Made by a program: the position numbers and the translations under genes. A stretch of DNA of 64,000 nucleotides from positions 62,001 to 126,000 of the forward strand of contig NZ_MXQF01000006.1 in NCBI RefSeq assembly GCF_002165575.1. The letters run 5' to 3'. The notes under the pieces are model-generated. The model was not told where the DNA came from, ran no database searches, and saw nothing but the letters and a program-made list of their open reading frames with translations. Below are positions 43,562 to 53,481 of this stretch, piece by piece. The stretch's first letter is position 1, and each line of letters opens with the position of its first letter. The DNA comes from Pseudoalteromonas sp. A601 (GTDB taxonomy: Bacteria > Pseudomonadota > Gammaproteobacteria > Enterobacterales > Alteromonadaceae).

Positions 43562-44488
43562 ATGGCACAAAAAATCGCACTTGTTTTTCCAGGTCAAGGC
43601 TCACAATCTGTGGGTATGTTAAGTGAGTTACTTGCAGAGTCTGATATTGTAAAAGCAACATTTGCTGAGGCGTCAGACGCACTTGGTTATGACTTAGCAG
43701 CACTCGTACTGAACGGTCCAGAACAAGAACTAAACCAAACCCACCGTACTCAACCTGCTTTATTAACTGCTTCGGTTGCTCTTTATCGTCAATGGTTAAC
43801 AGCTAACCCAGACGCAGAGGTTACTATGGCTGGTCACAGTTTAGGTGAATACTCTGCACTAGTGTGTGCAGACGTACTGAGCCTTGCTCAGGCAGTTAAA
43901 CTCGTTGAAAATCGTGGTTTATACATGCAAGAAGCCGTGCCTGCGGGTGTGGGTTCAATGGCTGCAATCATCGGTCTTGGCGATGATGAAATAAAAGCTG
44001 CTTGTAGCGCATCAGCGCAAGATGAAGTTGTAGCACCGGTAAATTATAACTCGCCAGGCCAAGTTGTTATAGCCGGGCACAAAGCGGCCGTAGATAGAGC
44101 GTCAGAAGCGTGTAAAGAAGCAGGTGCTAAACGTGCATTGCCACTGTCAGTAAGCGTACCTTCGCATTGTGAATTGATGAAGCCTGCTGCAGATAAACTA
44201 GCAGCTGATTTAGCCGCTTTAACATTTAATACACCTAAGTGTGATGTAATTAATAACGTTGACGTTAGTGCAGAAAATGCAGCTGATGCAATTAAAGATG
44301 CATTAGTACGTCAATTATATAGCCCAGTTCGCTGGACCGAAACAGTACAAGCATTGGTAGCCCAAGGTATTACCCAAAGCTATGAATTTGGCCCAGGTAA
44401 AGTATTGACTGGGTTAGCAAAACGTATTGATAAAGCAATGGTATGTGGTTCGGTGAATAGCCAAGCTGCCATTGATGAAGCTAAATAA
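43562..44488 (+). CDS. fabD: Malonyl-CoA:ACP transacylase
   Basis: The 308-residue enzyme has FPGQGSQSVGM at the start, nucleophile Ser in AGHSLGEYSALV near residue 92, and catalytic His in VPSHCELM near 200. It loads malonate on ACP. The ATG at 43562 (MAQKIALVFPGQG) is chosen over an upstream in-frame start, since it matches the family and has AAAGAG upstream. Confidence 0.97.
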   Translation: MAQKIALVFPGQGSQSVGMLSELLAESDIVKATFAEASDALGYDLAALVLNGPEQELNQTHRTQPALLTASVALYRQWLTANPDAEVTMAGHSLGEYSALVCADVLSLAQAVKLVENRGLYMQEAVPAGVGSMAAIIGLGDDEIKAACSASAQDEVVAPVNYNSPGQVVIAGHKAAVDRASEACKEAGAKRALPLSVSVPSHCELMKPAADKLAADLAALTFNTPKCDVINNVDVSAENAADAIKDALVRQLYSPVRWTETVQALVAQGITQSYEFGPGKVLTGLAKRIDKAMVCGSVNSQAAIDEAK

Positions 44489-44501
44489 GAGTAGGATAAT
44501 A

Positions 44502-45248
44502 ATGGCAAATTTATTTTCACTAGAGGGCAAAGTTGTCCTTATTACTGGCGCGAGCCGTGGTATCGGTAAAGCAATTGCTACGACCTTAGTGGCACAAGGT
44601 GCTAAAGTTGCAGGTACTGCAACGAGTGAATCAGGCGCTGCTAAAATCAGTGAATATTTAGGTGATAATGGTAAAGGTTATGCGTTAAACGTAACCGATC
44701 CTGCATCGATTGAGGCGACACTTGCTGCAATAAAAGCAGATTTAGGCGATATTGATGTATTAGTCAATAATGCCGGTATTACCCGTGATAACTTATTGAT
44801 GCGTATGAAAGACGGTGAGTGGGATGATATCATCGACACCAACTTAAGCTCTATATTCCGCTTATCTAAAGCGGTATTACGCCCAATGATGAAGAAAAAG
44901 AATGGCCGTATCATTAACATTGGCTCAGTAGTGGGCACTATGGGTAATGCAGGACAAGCCAACTATGCAGCAGCGAAAGCAGGTGTGATTGGTTTTTCTA
45001 AATCATTGGCGCGTGAAGTAGCGTCGCGCGGTATTACCGTAAATGTTGTTGCGCCTGGTTTTATTCAAACAGACATGACAGATGAGTTGACAGAAGAGCA
45101 AAAAGCAGCAACGCTTGCAAATGTACCTGCAGGTCGTTTAGGTCAACCAGACGAAATTGCGGCTGCTGTTTGTTACTTAGCATCAGATGCTGCTGCGTAC
45201 GTTTCGGGCGAAACGCTGCACGTTAACGGCGCAATGTATATGGTTTAA
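44502..45248 (+). CDS. fabG: 3-oxoacyl-ACP reductase FabG
   Basis: The 248-residue short-chain dehydrogenase has the NADPH loop TGASRGIGKAIA, NNAGITRDN, catalytic Ser in IGSVVG, the YxxxK pair in NYAAAKAG, and VAPGFIQTDMT. It reduces 3-oxoacyl-ACP. The ATG at 44502 has TAGGA upstream and matches the family start. It lies 13 bp after fabD. Confidence 0.97.
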   Translation: MANLFSLEGKVVLITGASRGIGKAIATTLVAQGAKVAGTATSESGAAKISEYLGDNGKGYALNVTDPASIEATLAAIKADLGDIDVLVNNAGITRDNLLMRMKDGEWDDIIDTNLSSIFRLSKAVLRPMMKKKNGRIINIGSVVGTMGNAGQANYAAAKAGVIGFSKSLAREVASRGITVNVVAPGFIQTDMTDELTEEQKAATLANVPAGRLGQPDEIAAAVCYLASDAAAYVSGETLHVNGAMYMV

Positions 45249-45262
45249 GGAACTTTGTTCCT
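45248..45262 (+). terminator. Weak hairpin after fabG
   Basis: AGGAAC-TTT-GTTCCT overlaps the end of fabG and is followed by a T-rich stretch. It may cause partial termination before the acpP promoter. Confidence 0.4.
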
Positions 45263-45325
45263 AATTTGTTTTAAGCGAGTTTGTCGAAAAATGTTGAATT
45301 TTTTGTGATCTTGCTTTAAACATAC

Positions 45326-45354
45326 TTGAATTCGCTGTGAAAATAAGCGATAAA
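45326..45354 (+). promoter_or_regulatory. Candidate acpP promoter
   Basis: -35 TTGAAT (45326-45331), 17-base spacer, -10 GATAAA (45349-45354). It lies in the 240-bp fabG-acpP gap and would give acpP its own strong expression. A small ACGC/GCGT hairpin with T-run (about 45457-45472) lies just before the acpP ribosome-binding site. Confidence 0.5.
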
Positions 45355-45488
45355 ATACACAAATAACTCTCAAGAGGTTTGACCAGATAAATAATTATCA
45401 GCAAATCCTTGAATCACAGAATTATGCGCCGTAAACTACGCCGCAATCTGAAAATAACGCATTGGCGTTTTTAATAAAGGAAAGAAGA

Positions 45489-45725
45489 ATGAGCGACATC
45501 CAAGAACGCGTAAAGAAAATCATCATTGAGCAACTAGGTGTTAAAGAAGAAGAAGTAAAGCACGAAGCTTCTTTCGTTGATGACTTAGGCGCAGATTCAC
45601 TTGATACTGTTGAATTAGTAATGGCTCTTGAAGAAGAGTTTGACACTGAGATCCCAGACGAAGAAGCTGAAAAGATCACAACAGTACAAGCTGCAATCGA
45701 TTACGTTACAGCTCACGCTGAGTAA
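45489..45725 (+). CDS. acpP: Acyl carrier protein
   Basis: The 78-residue acidic protein opens [18 protein letters not shown]. It carries the phosphopantetheine site [18 protein letters not shown] (Ser 37 counting Met). It carries growing acyl chains for all fab enzymes. The ATG at 45489 has AAAGGAAAGAAG upstream and matches the family start. Confidence 0.98.
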   Translation: MSDIQERVKKIIIEQLGVKEEEVKHEASFVDDLGADSLDTVELVMALEEEFDTEIPDEEAEKITTVQAAIDYVTAHAE

Positions 45726-45736
45726 TCAATCGCAAA

Positions 45737-45762
45737 TTAAGGGCAGCATTCGCTGCCCTTAA
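45737..45762 (+). terminator. Hairpin after acpP
   Basis: TTAAGGGCAGC-ATTC-GCTGCCCTTAA is an 11-bp stem right after the acpP stop. The U-run is weak; it is likely a partial terminator or 3'-end stabiliser that sets acpP above fabF. Confidence 0.65.
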
Positions 45763-45838
45763 TCTATCCGTAATATGATACTAATTAATTTAGTACACAC
45801 CCCACCTAAAATAATAATTCCCTTATTGGAGGCAACCC

Positions 45839-47080
45839 GTGGCTAAACGTCGAGTAGTCGTAACTGGCTTAGGAATGTTGACACCGCTAGGTAACGATGT
45901 TGAATCAACCTGGCAAGGCTTGTTAAACGGCAAAAGTGGTATTCAAACTATCACGCATTTCGATACTTCAAGTTTTGGCACCAAATTCGCAGGCTTGCTG
46001 AATGATTTTAATGCGTCTGACTTTAATATGTCGCCTAAAGATGCTAAAAAAATGGATTTGTTTATCCAATATGGCATAGCAGCGGGTGTTCAAGCACTAC
46101 AAGATTCTGGCCTTGAAATCACAGAGCAAAATGCACCGCGCGTTGGTGTTGCTGTTGGTTCAGGTATTGGTGGTTTAACGTTAATCGAAGAAAACCACAT
46201 AAAACTATTAAACAGTGGCCCACGTAAGCTTTCTCCTTTTTACGTGCCGTCGACTATTATCAATATGATCTCGGGTCATTTATCGATAATGCACGGTCTA
46301 CGTGGTCCAAATATTTCGATTGTCACAGCCTGTACTACAGGTTTACACAACATCGGTCATGCAGCTCGTATGATTGCATACGGTGATGCTGATGCCATGG
46401 TAGCAGGGGGCGCTGAAAAAGCCTCGACACCAATTGGTATGGGTGGCTTTAATGCGGCTCGCGCGCTTTCAACTCGTAACGATGACCCACAAGCAGCTTC
46501 GCGGCCTTGGGATAAAGACCGTGATGGTTTTGTACTTGCCGACGGCGCCGGTGTTATTGTACTTGAAGAATATGAGCACGCTAAAGCACGTGGCGCTAAA
46601 ATTTACTCAGAGCTCGTTGGCTTTGGCATGAGTGGTGATGCATACCACATGACTTCGCCTCCTGAAGATGGTGCAGGTGCAGCCCTTGCGATGGAAAATG
46701 CGTTAAACGATGCAGGCGTAAATGCTGATCAGGTGGGTTATATTAACGCTCACGGTACTTCTACCAACGCAGGTGATAAAGCAGAAACTTCAGCGGTTAA
46801 ATCTATCTTTGGTGATGCAGCCAAAGATGTGATGGTGAGTTCATCTAAATCAATGATGGGTCACTTACTCGGTGCTGCAGGTTCAGTTGAATCAATCATT
46901 ACTATTTTGTCGTTGCAAGATCAAAAAGTAAGCCCAACAATTAACCTTGATAACCCTGATGAGGTCTGTGATTTGGATTATGTTCCTCACACAGCACGTG
47001 ATGCGAAATTAGACTACGCATTATGTAACTCGTTTGGTTTTGGTGGTACTAATGGCTCGTTGCTATTTAAAAAGGTATAA
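45839..47080 (+). CDS. fabF: 3-oxoacyl-ACP synthase II FabF
   Basis: The 413-residue condensing enzyme has the Cys-His-His triad: [12 protein letters not shown] near residue 163, [12 protein letters not shown] near 303 and [13 protein letters not shown] near 340. It elongates acyl-ACP with malonyl-ACP. The GTG start at 45839 has TTGGAGG eight bases upstream and gives the family N-terminus [13 protein letters not shown]. Confidence 0.97.
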   Translation: MAKRRVVVTGLGMLTPLGNDVESTWQGLLNGKSGIQTITHFDTSSFGTKFAGLLNDFNASDFNMSPKDAKKMDLFIQYGIAAGVQALQDSGLEITEQNAPRVGVAVGSGIGGLTLIEENHIKLLNSGPRKLSPFYVPSTIINMISGHLSIMHGLRGPNISIVTACTTGLHNIGHAARMIAYGDADAMVAGGAEKASTPIGMGGFNAARALSTRNDDPQAASRPWDKDRDGFVLADGAGVIVLEEYEHAKARGAKIYSELVGFGMSGDAYHMTSPPEDGAGAALAMENALNDAGVNADQVGYINAHGTSTNAGDKAETSAVKSIFGDAAKDVMVSSSKSMMGHLLGAAGSVESIITILSLQDQKVSPTINLDNPDEVCDLDYVPHTARDAKLDYALCNSFGFGGTNGSLLFKKV

Positions 47081-47107
47081 TATTTTTAAACAACGAGACA
47101 GAATAAT

Positions 47108-47132
47108 AGCCCAGTTGTGACTGGGCTTTTTT
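47108..47132 (+). terminator. Intrinsic terminator between fabF and pabC
   Basis: AGCCCAGT-TGTG-ACTGGGCT is an 8-bp stem followed by a T-run to 47132. The pabC ATG is only two bases further on (47135), leaving no room for an ordinary ribosome-binding site on a terminated or restarted message. Confidence 0.85.
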
Positions 47133-47134
47133 AT

Positions 47135-47956
47135 ATGCAGAATACACAACAAATACAACAAAATATAATCACTGAACAGCCTAGCGCTGTTAGTAACCGT
47201 GATCGCGGCTTAAACTATGGTGATGGCTTTTTTACTACAGCAAAGATTGTTGATGGCAATGTTGAACATTGGTCATTGCATCGTGCGAGATTAATTGAGT
47301 GCGCAAGCCGTTTAGCATTTCCTGAAATAGACTTTATTGAACTTGAAGCTGCAATCAGCCAACTTATTGCAACACAAAAATGTGCAGTCCTTAAAGTGCT
47401 CGTTACGCGCGGCGAAGGCGGGCGTGGGTACGGTTTACCTGAGCAACCGTTATTAAACATTGTGCTCAGCGTTGTTGATTTTCCAGCTCATTATGAAGCA
47501 TTGGCTACAAAAGGCCTTAGCTTAGCTGTAAGCCCCATTAAATTGGCATCTCAACCATTACTTGCTGGCCTAAAAACACTAAACAGGTTAGAGCAAGTCA
47601 TGATCAAGCAAGCCATGCAAACACAAGATAGTGATGATGTACTGGTTCTTGATTATCAAAACAATGTGATAGAAACCTCTACAGCCAATGTATTTGCAAT
47701 TAAAGACGGACGACTCTTTAGCCCTTTACTTAATGAGTGTGGAATTAAAGGGGTTTACCTGCAATCGTTATGTGCTAAATTGCCTATAGAGTTTGTGAAT
47801 TTAACATTAAAACAATTAAAACAAATGGATGCAGTATTTATTTGTAATAGCTTAATAGCTGTTATACCTGTAAAAACAATTGATAATGTTAACTTTGATA
47901 TTGATAATAGTTTAAGCGTATTAAATGGTTTAATCGCCAAGGAGTTTACTTGTTAA
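47135..47956 (+). CDS. pabC: Aminodeoxychorismate lyase
   Basis: The 273-residue class-IV PLP enzyme shows SNRDRGLNYGDGFFTTAKI, VLVTRGEGGRGYG, KTLNRLEQVMIKQAM (PLP Lys) and VIETSTANVFAIKDG. It releases pyruvate from 4-amino-4-deoxychorismate to give p-aminobenzoate for folate. The ATG at 47135 is the plausible start; a GTG at 47117 lies inside the terminator loop. No Shine-Dalgarno site is present. The 3' end overlaps mltG by 7 bp. Confidence 0.93.
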   Translation: MQNTQQIQQNIITEQPSAVSNRDRGLNYGDGFFTTAKIVDGNVEHWSLHRARLIECASRLAFPEIDFIELEAAISQLIATQKCAVLKVLVTRGEGGRGYGLPEQPLLNIVLSVVDFPAHYEALATKGLSLAVSPIKLASQPLLAGLKTLNRLEQVMIKQAMQTQDSDDVLVLDYQNNVIETSTANVFAIKDGRLFSPLLNECGIKGVYLQSLCAKLPIEFVNLTLKQLKQMDAVFICNSLIAVIPVKTIDNVNFDIDNSLSVLNGLIAKEFTC

Positions 47957-48945
47957 AAGTGATAATGGGCATTATAGTCCTAGCCTTGCTAACGACAGCA
48001 ATTGGCTATCAGCAATTACAAGCGACTATTAACAGCACCTTAGCCGTTCCCGCTAATACTCAATTTGAAGTAAAAAATGGAACAGGGTTTAATCAGCTAT
48101 GCCAGCAGTGGCAGGCAAAAAAATGGCTTAATAGCTGTTTTAAGTATCAAATAGTGGCAAAATTAGACCCTAGTCTCACTGATTTAAAAGCAGGCCTTTA
48201 CGAGCTAAACCAAGGCACAGTACTTGATAATATTCGTCGTATTAATGAAGGTGAACAAGTTAGCTTTAGTTTTACCATTATCGAAGGGCAGACAGTACGG
48301 GATGTGCTAGCGGCAATTCAAAATGCAGCTAATTTAAACCAAGATTTAACTCAGGATAACTTAAGTCAACAAATCTTAGGCTCAGATCAGCATTTAGAAG
48401 GCTGGTTATACCCAGATACATACCACTACCATGCTGGCGATAGTGCAAGCTTATTGCTCAAGCGTGCGCACACTTTAATGAAACAGATTTTAGCTGATGC
48501 TTGGCAGCAACGTGCCGATAATTTGCCAATTAATTCTGCGTACGAGGCGTTGATCATGGCATCAATCATCGAAAAAGAAACCGGCCTTGCCAGCGAGCGA
48601 CCTATGATAGCGTCTGTGTTTACTAATCGACTTAATTCAAAAATGCGTTTACAAACCGATCCTACCGTCATTTATGGTCTAGGGACTGATTATGATGGCG
48701 ATATTAAACGCAAAGACTTAACCAGTTACACACCGTATAATACCTATAAAATAAATGGTTTACCGCCAACGCCAATTGCTATGCCCTCGAAGGCGGCGAT
48801 TTTAGCAGCGGTCAACCCACCAAAATCTGATTATGTGTATTTTGTTGCGAAAGGAGATGGTAGCCATCAATTTTCAAAAACACTTAAAGCACATAACAAA
48901 GCTGTGCAAGATTACTTACGTTATCAAAAACAATTAAGTAACTAG
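47950..48945 (+). CDS. mltG: Endolytic peptidoglycan transglycosylase MltG
   Basis: The 331-residue protein has one N-terminal membrane segment (residues about 4-20) and a periplasmic YceG domain with the catalytic Glu in ASIIEKETGLASER and LQTDPTVIYGLG. It cuts nascent glycan strands to end their growth. The TTG start at 47950 is backed by AAGGAG seven bases upstream, inside the end of pabC. ATG 47965 is the alternative. Confidence 0.94.
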   Translation: MLKVIMGIIVLALLTTAIGYQQLQATINSTLAVPANTQFEVKNGTGFNQLCQQWQAKKWLNSCFKYQIVAKLDPSLTDLKAGLYELNQGTVLDNIRRINEGEQVSFSFTIIEGQTVRDVLAAIQNAANLNQDLTQDNLSQQILGSDQHLEGWLYPDTYHYHAGDSASLLLKRAHTLMKQILADAWQQRADNLPINSAYEALIMASIIEKETGLASERPMIASVFTNRLNSKMRLQTDPTVIYGLGTDYDGDIKRKDLTSYTPYNTYKINGLPPTPIAMPSKAAILAAVNPPKSDYVYFVAKGDGSHQFSKTLKAHNKAVQDYLRYQKQLSN

Positions 48946-48978
48946 CCAGTCGCAATCTGAATTACTAAAAGAGATACC

Positions 48979-49605
48979 ATGACAGCAAAATTTATTGTGA
49001 TCGAAGGGCTAGAAGGAGCAGGTAAATCAACTGCTATTTCAATTTGTCAGCAGTTTTTAACCCAGCATAATGTTGATTTTGTCAATGTACGAGAGCCTGG
49101 TGGTACCCCGCTTGCTGAGCAGCTTCGTAGTTTGATAAAAGCGAATCACCAAGAGCAGATTGCCAGCGAAACAGAGTTGTTGATCATGTATGCAGCGCGT
49201 TCTCAATTAGTTAATAATGTTATTCGCCCTGCGCTTAATAATGGTCAGTGGGTACTTGGCGACCGCCATGATTTATCATCGCAAGCGTATCAAGGTGGTG
49301 GGCGAGAAATCGAGCATACAACGTTAAAAGCACTTTCTGATATTGTATTAAAAGGGCTGAAGCCTGATTTAACAATTTACTTAGATATTGAGCCTTCAAT
49401 CGGCTTAGCCCGTGCGAAAGGCCGCGGAGAGTTAGATAGAATTGAACAAGAAGCGTTGAGCTTTTTTGAGCGCACTCGTGCACGCTATTTAGCACTTGCA
49501 AATAGCGATGATTCCATTAAAACGGTCAATGCAAATCAAACGATGGCGCAAGTTCATAATGATATCATTGCGGTTTTAGAGCAGCTTTTGCAAAGTAATA
49601 ATTAA
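48979..49605 (+). CDS. tmk: Thymidylate kinase
   Basis: The 208-residue kinase has P-loop [10 protein letters not shown], the DR(H/Y) motif in [16 protein letters not shown], and a LID region. It phosphorylates dTMP to dTDP. It lies between mltG and holB as in E. coli, one base before the holB start codon. Confidence 0.97.
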   Translation: MTAKFIVIEGLEGAGKSTAISICQQFLTQHNVDFVNVREPGGTPLAEQLRSLIKANHQEQIASETELLIMYAARSQLVNNVIRPALNNGQWVLGDRHDLSSQAYQGGGREIEHTTLKALSDIVLKGLKPDLTIYLDIEPSIGLARAKGRGELDRIEQEALSFFERTRARYLALANSDDSIKTVNANQTMAQVHNDIIAVLEQLLQSNN

Positions 49606-49606
49606 T

Positions 49607-50494
49607 ATGACCTACCCATGGCTCAACGATATTGAACAACAACTTAGTACTAGCTTTGCAGCTGGGCGTTTTCATCATGGTCAATTATTTAATGGTCAGC
49701 AAGGTGTTGGTAAAGCTGCCTTAGTTGAACAACTTGCCAATGCGCTATTGTGCCAACACCCAAACGGTGTTCAGCCTTGTGGTCAATGTAAGAGTTGTCA
49801 TTTGAATCAAGCGGGCACACACCCCGATAAATTTAATGTCACAATTGAAGGGCAGAGTATTGGGGTTGATGATATTCGTACAGTGAGTCACTTTATGAGT
49901 CATTCAGCGGCGCAAAACGGCAATAAGGTGGTGATCATAAAAGACTGCCACAAAATGACCACAGCCGCGGCAAATGCACTGTTAAAAACACTTGAAGAGC
50001 CAAGCCCTGAACGGTTTTTATTACTTACCAGCACGACAACCACGCAGTTACCCGCAACCATATTAAGCCGTTGTTCGCGTACTGATGTACAAGTGTCTGA
50101 TATAGTGAGTGCTCAACAGTGGCTCGCATCATTACAAATAATTGACTACCCTTGGCTTAGTTTGTTTTATAAACAGCCTTTATTAGTTCAAGCTTGGCAA
50201 GAGGCTGAGCAATTAGAGAGCGTTGATCAACTCTATAAGTTTGCAACTGAACTAAAACAAGGCCATAATTTCAGTGCGTTAGTAGATATAATAAATAAAG
50301 ACAGTGAACTAGTACGGGTCTTTTGTTTATTTATTAGTGAGCAGTTAAAGCAACAACTCGTGTCTGGTATGGATTTTGATACTTATCAGCAGTCACAACA
50401 GGCTTTAACGGAATTTTATCAAAATAGTACGCAAGTGCTGGGGCTCAATCTGCCTTTAGCTATTTCTCGTTTGGCGTACTCACTACGTAAATAA
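49607..50494 (+). CDS. holB: DNA polymerase III delta-prime subunit
   Basis: The 295-residue clamp-loader subunit has an AAA+ fold with GQQGVGKAAL, a four-cysteine zinc module (CQHPNGVQPCGQCKSC), KDCHKMTTAAANALLKTLEEP and a sensor-1-like LLLTSTTTTQLPATILSRC. It completes the gamma complex that loads the beta clamp. The order tmk-holB-pilZ-tatD is conserved in gammaproteobacteria. Confidence 0.95.
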   Translation: MTYPWLNDIEQQLSTSFAAGRFHHGQLFNGQQGVGKAALVEQLANALLCQHPNGVQPCGQCKSCHLNQAGTHPDKFNVTIEGQSIGVDDIRTVSHFMSHSAAQNGNKVVIIKDCHKMTTAAANALLKTLEEPSPERFLLLTSTTTTQLPATILSRCSRTDVQVSDIVSAQQWLASLQIIDYPWLSLFYKQPLLVQAWQEAEQLESVDQLYKFATELKQGHNFSALVDIINKDSELVRVFCLFISEQLKQQLVSGMDFDTYQQSQQALTEFYQNSTQVLGLNLPLAISRLAYSLRK

Positions 50495-50511
50495 CAATAA
50501 TTAGGATTTTT

Positions 50512-50838
50512 ATGCAAGAACTACTTGTTGATTTAGAAGACTTAGATGAGCTATATCGCAGCTATATGCCGTATTTAAAAACCGGTGGTTTATTTGTACG
50601 GACAAATATGCGTTACGAAATGGGGCATTCACTGGCGTTAAAAGTAACCTTACCTGATGCCCTTGAAGATGATGTCATAACGGGTAAAGTCACGTGGATC
50701 ACACCACAAGGTGCGCAAAGCTCAAACCCACCGGGTATAGGTATCAGCTTTTTAGATGATAAAACTAACCTTAATGCGAAGATCGAAAAATTACTAGGGA
50801 CTATGTTAAACTCTGGTAATCCAACTTATACCATGTAG
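50512..50838 (+). CDS. PilZ domain protein
   Basis: The 108-residue single-domain protein contains YLKTGGLFVRTNMRYEMGHSLALKVTLPD, VTWITPQGAQSSNPPGIGISFLDD. It matches the short PilZ proteins encoded between holB and tatD, which serve type IV pilus assembly in Pseudomonas. The RxxxR c-di-GMP motif is not evident, as in PilZ itself. TTAGGA precedes the ATG. Confidence 0.92.
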   Translation: MQELLVDLEDLDELYRSYMPYLKTGGLFVRTNMRYEMGHSLALKVTLPDALEDDVITGKVTWITPQGAQSSNPPGIGISFLDDKTNLNAKIEKLLGTMLNSGNPTYTM

Positions 50839-50850
50839 TAAGCAGCAACC

Positions 50851-51624
50851 GTGATTGTAGATTCTCATTGCCATTTAGACCGACTCGATTTTGATAAACT
50901 TGATTTAAACCTAGACCAAGTACTTGATAGCGCACGCGAAAAACAAGTAGAACACTTTTTATGTGTGAGTGTCACGTTAGATCAATTCCCTAGCATGCTT
51001 GATAAAATTAAAGATTATAACGATGTTTCGGCTTCTTGCGGCGTACACCCACTTGATCAAAAAGATGCTCTTGATAAACAACGCTTAATTGATTTAGCAA
51101 GCCACGACAAAGTGGTTGCGATTGGCGAAACTGGCCTTGATTATTACTATTCAAAAGACACCCATACGATTCAGCAAGAGAGTTTTGTTGGCCATATTGA
51201 AGTGGCAAACCAATTACACAAGCCGTTAATTATTCATACCCGTGATGCCCGCGCCGACACGATTAACTTAATGCGCGAGCACAATGCTGAAAAATGCGGT
51301 GGTGTATTACATTGTTTTACCGAAGACTGGGATATGGCTAAAAAAGCCATCGATTTGGGTTTTTATATTTCTATCTCTGGTATTGTTACATTCAAAAATG
51401 CTACAGAGCTTAAAGACGTCGTTAAACAAATTCCACTCGATAGACTACTTATCGAAACCGACTCGCCTTATTTAGCACCCGTGCCTTATCGTGGTAAAAC
51501 AAATCAGCCAGCGTATGTGCAAGATGTGGCTTATTATATCAGTGAACTTAAAGGCATTAGTTATAAAGAGCTCGCAACTGCGACCACAGCCAACTTTTAT
51601 TCCTTATTTAATTTAGCAGGTTAA
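50851..51624 (+). CDS. tatD: TatD-family metal-dependent DNase/hydrolase
   Basis: The 257-residue protein starts with GTG at 50851. It has metal-binding residues in DSHCHLDRLDFD, GETGLDYYYSKD, IIHTRDA, LHCFTED and ETDSPYLAPVPYRGKTNQP. The position after holB and pilZ points to the YcfH-type member rather than E. coli TatD proper. It acts on DNA ends and possibly on D-aminoacyl-tRNA in relatives. Confidence 0.93.
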   Translation: MIVDSHCHLDRLDFDKLDLNLDQVLDSAREKQVEHFLCVSVTLDQFPSMLDKIKDYNDVSASCGVHPLDQKDALDKQRLIDLASHDKVVAIGETGLDYYYSKDTHTIQQESFVGHIEVANQLHKPLIIHTRDARADTINLMREHNAEKCGGVLHCFTEDWDMAKKAIDLGFYISISGIVTFKNATELKDVVKQIPLDRLLIETDSPYLAPVPYRGKTNQPAYVQDVAYYISELKGISYKELATATTANFYSLFNLAG

Positions 51625-51630
51625 CACTTT

Positions 51631-53481
51631 ATGAGCCAAGCACCACTTCCTCTACTTTTAATGGGGCCAATGGTGCGCCGTGCTGATATAAATGAGGTTT
51701 GCATTCAATTTGCAACCTCAAGCCCAATTAACTGCCGTATTGAATTTGCTCATTATGATACTTACTGTGAACATGAGCCGATTCGTTTAGGCGAGCAGTT
51801 GTTCTTTCACTTCGTTATTGTAAAGCCTATCGGTGTTGAGTTTCCTTTTGATGAATTAATCAGTTACCGATTGTTTAATAACGAGGAAGAAATTGCTCTC
51901 AACGCATTTTGTTACCCGAATAAACATTCCCCAGAATTTGCAATTCCCAACACGTTAAGGCAAATTTTACACGGCTCGTGTCGAAACCCTCATCATCCTG
52001 CAAAAGATAGTTTGGTTGCTGCTAATCACTTTGTACAAGCAAAGCGCAGTGATAATGAAATAGGCGCTGATATTTTGCTGCTATCGGGGGATCAAGTTTA
52101 TGCCGATGATGTCGCCGGTGCCATGCTAATCGCGATTTCGCGCTTAATCGATGTGCTGGGTATTTATAAAGAGCAAGCGCTTGATATAGACTTACCCCAA
52201 GATTTACAACAACAGCTGTATCAGCGTCATTTGTATTTACCCAAAGTACCTTGGCAAAAGCGAAATAAAATTGGGGTAGGATATTGGCTGAAAAAAGACG
52301 TACCACATTTTTCAAGTTTAAAAGCCGATAACCATTTAGTGTTTTTTGAAGAGTTTATTGCCCTTTATTTATTAAACTTCAGCCCATCGGTTTGGCAGTT
52401 AATCGATTTTGACAGCATTGACTATCAAGCTAGCACAGCTAAATGCCAGCAAATATTTGATAATGAAAAAGCGGCCTTATCAGGTTTTAAAGACGGCCTA
52501 AAAGACGCACAAGTTTTATTTGCCAATGTACCCAGCTTTATGATGTTTGACGATCATGATGTGACCGATGACTGGAACTTAACCGCAGGGTGGGAGCAAG
52601 TTATCTATCAGCATCCAGTTAGTAGGCGAATCGTTAATAATGGTTTAATTAGTTATTGGCTATTTCAAGGGTTTGGCAATGATGCAGGAAATAAAACTAA
52701 AAGCCTTTTAAAACCGTTTCAACACAGTTTTACTGCAGATAAGCAGTGGCAATTTAAACCCTTTGATAAAACCATTTTAGAGTTTAACCATTGGCATTAT
52801 GAGCTTAATACCGTGCCTAAAGTTGTAGTGCTTGATACACGCACCCATCGTTGGCGCAATGAGCAAAACTTTAATGAACCATCAGGCTTATTGGATTGGG
52901 AGCGGTTAACAGAGCTTGAAGACAGCTTATTATCTCATGAGCAAGTAATTATCGTGTCGCCTGCGCCAGTTTTTGGTGTTAAATCGATAGAAGCCATTCA
53001 AGCAATGTTTAATATTTGTGGTCAACCATTATTGGTTGATGTTGAAAACTGGATGGCACATGAAGGCTCGGCGAAAAAGTTACTCGATACCTTTCGCCGT
53101 GACGACACTCCCAAAGAAACGCTTATTTTATCTGGCGACGTGCATTACTCATTTTGTTTTTCGGTACAAAAGCGTTTTGGCAAACACCCTAACCGTATAT
53201 GGCAACTTACCGCCAGCGGAATTAAAAATGAATTCCCGCGTAAGTTAATTAATATTCTTGATAAGCTCGATTCAATTTTATATGCCCCCAAGAGTCCTCT
53301 CAACTTTTTTACTAAACGTTGGCAAATGGAAGTTGATAAACATCAAACCAAAGGTGAAGGACAAAAATATTTAGTGAGCGACTCAGCCATCAGCTTAATT
53401 AGTTTGGAGCAAGGTAACCTTGATAAGTACGAGCTAATTCATGGGGATGGGCGCACCACCGAGTTTGATTTAGAGCATTAA
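51631..53481 (+). CDS. PhoD-like metallophosphatase, cytoplasmic
   Basis: The 616-residue protein has calcineurin/PhoD-type metal motifs in order: LLSGDQVYADDV near residue 150, MFDDHDVTDDWN near 310 and LILSGDVHYSF near 500. It lacks a signal peptide, unlike secreted alkaline phosphatase D, so it is expected to be cytosolic. It starts 6 bp after tatD and overlaps the convergent deacetylase gene by 4 bp. The substrate is unknown; phosphodiester or phosphomonoester cleavage is likely. Confidence 0.85.
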   Translation: MSQAPLPLLLMGPMVRRADINEVCIQFATSSPINCRIEFAHYDTYCEHEPIRLGEQLFFHFVIVKPIGVEFPFDELISYRLFNNEEEIALNAFCYPNKHSPEFAIPNTLRQILHGSCRNPHHPAKDSLVAANHFVQAKRSDNEIGADILLLSGDQVYADDVAGAMLIAISRLIDVLGIYKEQALDIDLPQDLQQQLYQRHLYLPKVPWQKRNKIGVGYWLKKDVPHFSSLKADNHLVFFEEFIALYLLNFSPSVWQLIDFDSIDYQASTAKCQQIFDNEKAALSGFKDGLKDAQVLFANVPSFMMFDDHDVTDDWNLTAGWEQVIYQHPVSRRIVNNGLISYWLFQGFGNDAGNKTKSLLKPFQHSFTADKQWQFKPFDKTILEFNHWHYELNTVPKVVVLDTRTHRWRNEQNFNEPSGLLDWERLTELEDSLLSHEQVIIVSPAPVFGVKSIEAIQAMFNICGQPLLVDVENWMAHEGSAKKLLDTFRRDDTPKETLILSGDVHYSFCFSVQKRFGKHPNRIWQLTASGIKNEFPRKLINILDKLDSILYAPKSPLNFFTKRWQMEVDKHQTKGEGQKYLVSDSAISLISLEQGNLDKYELIHGDGRTTEFDLEH

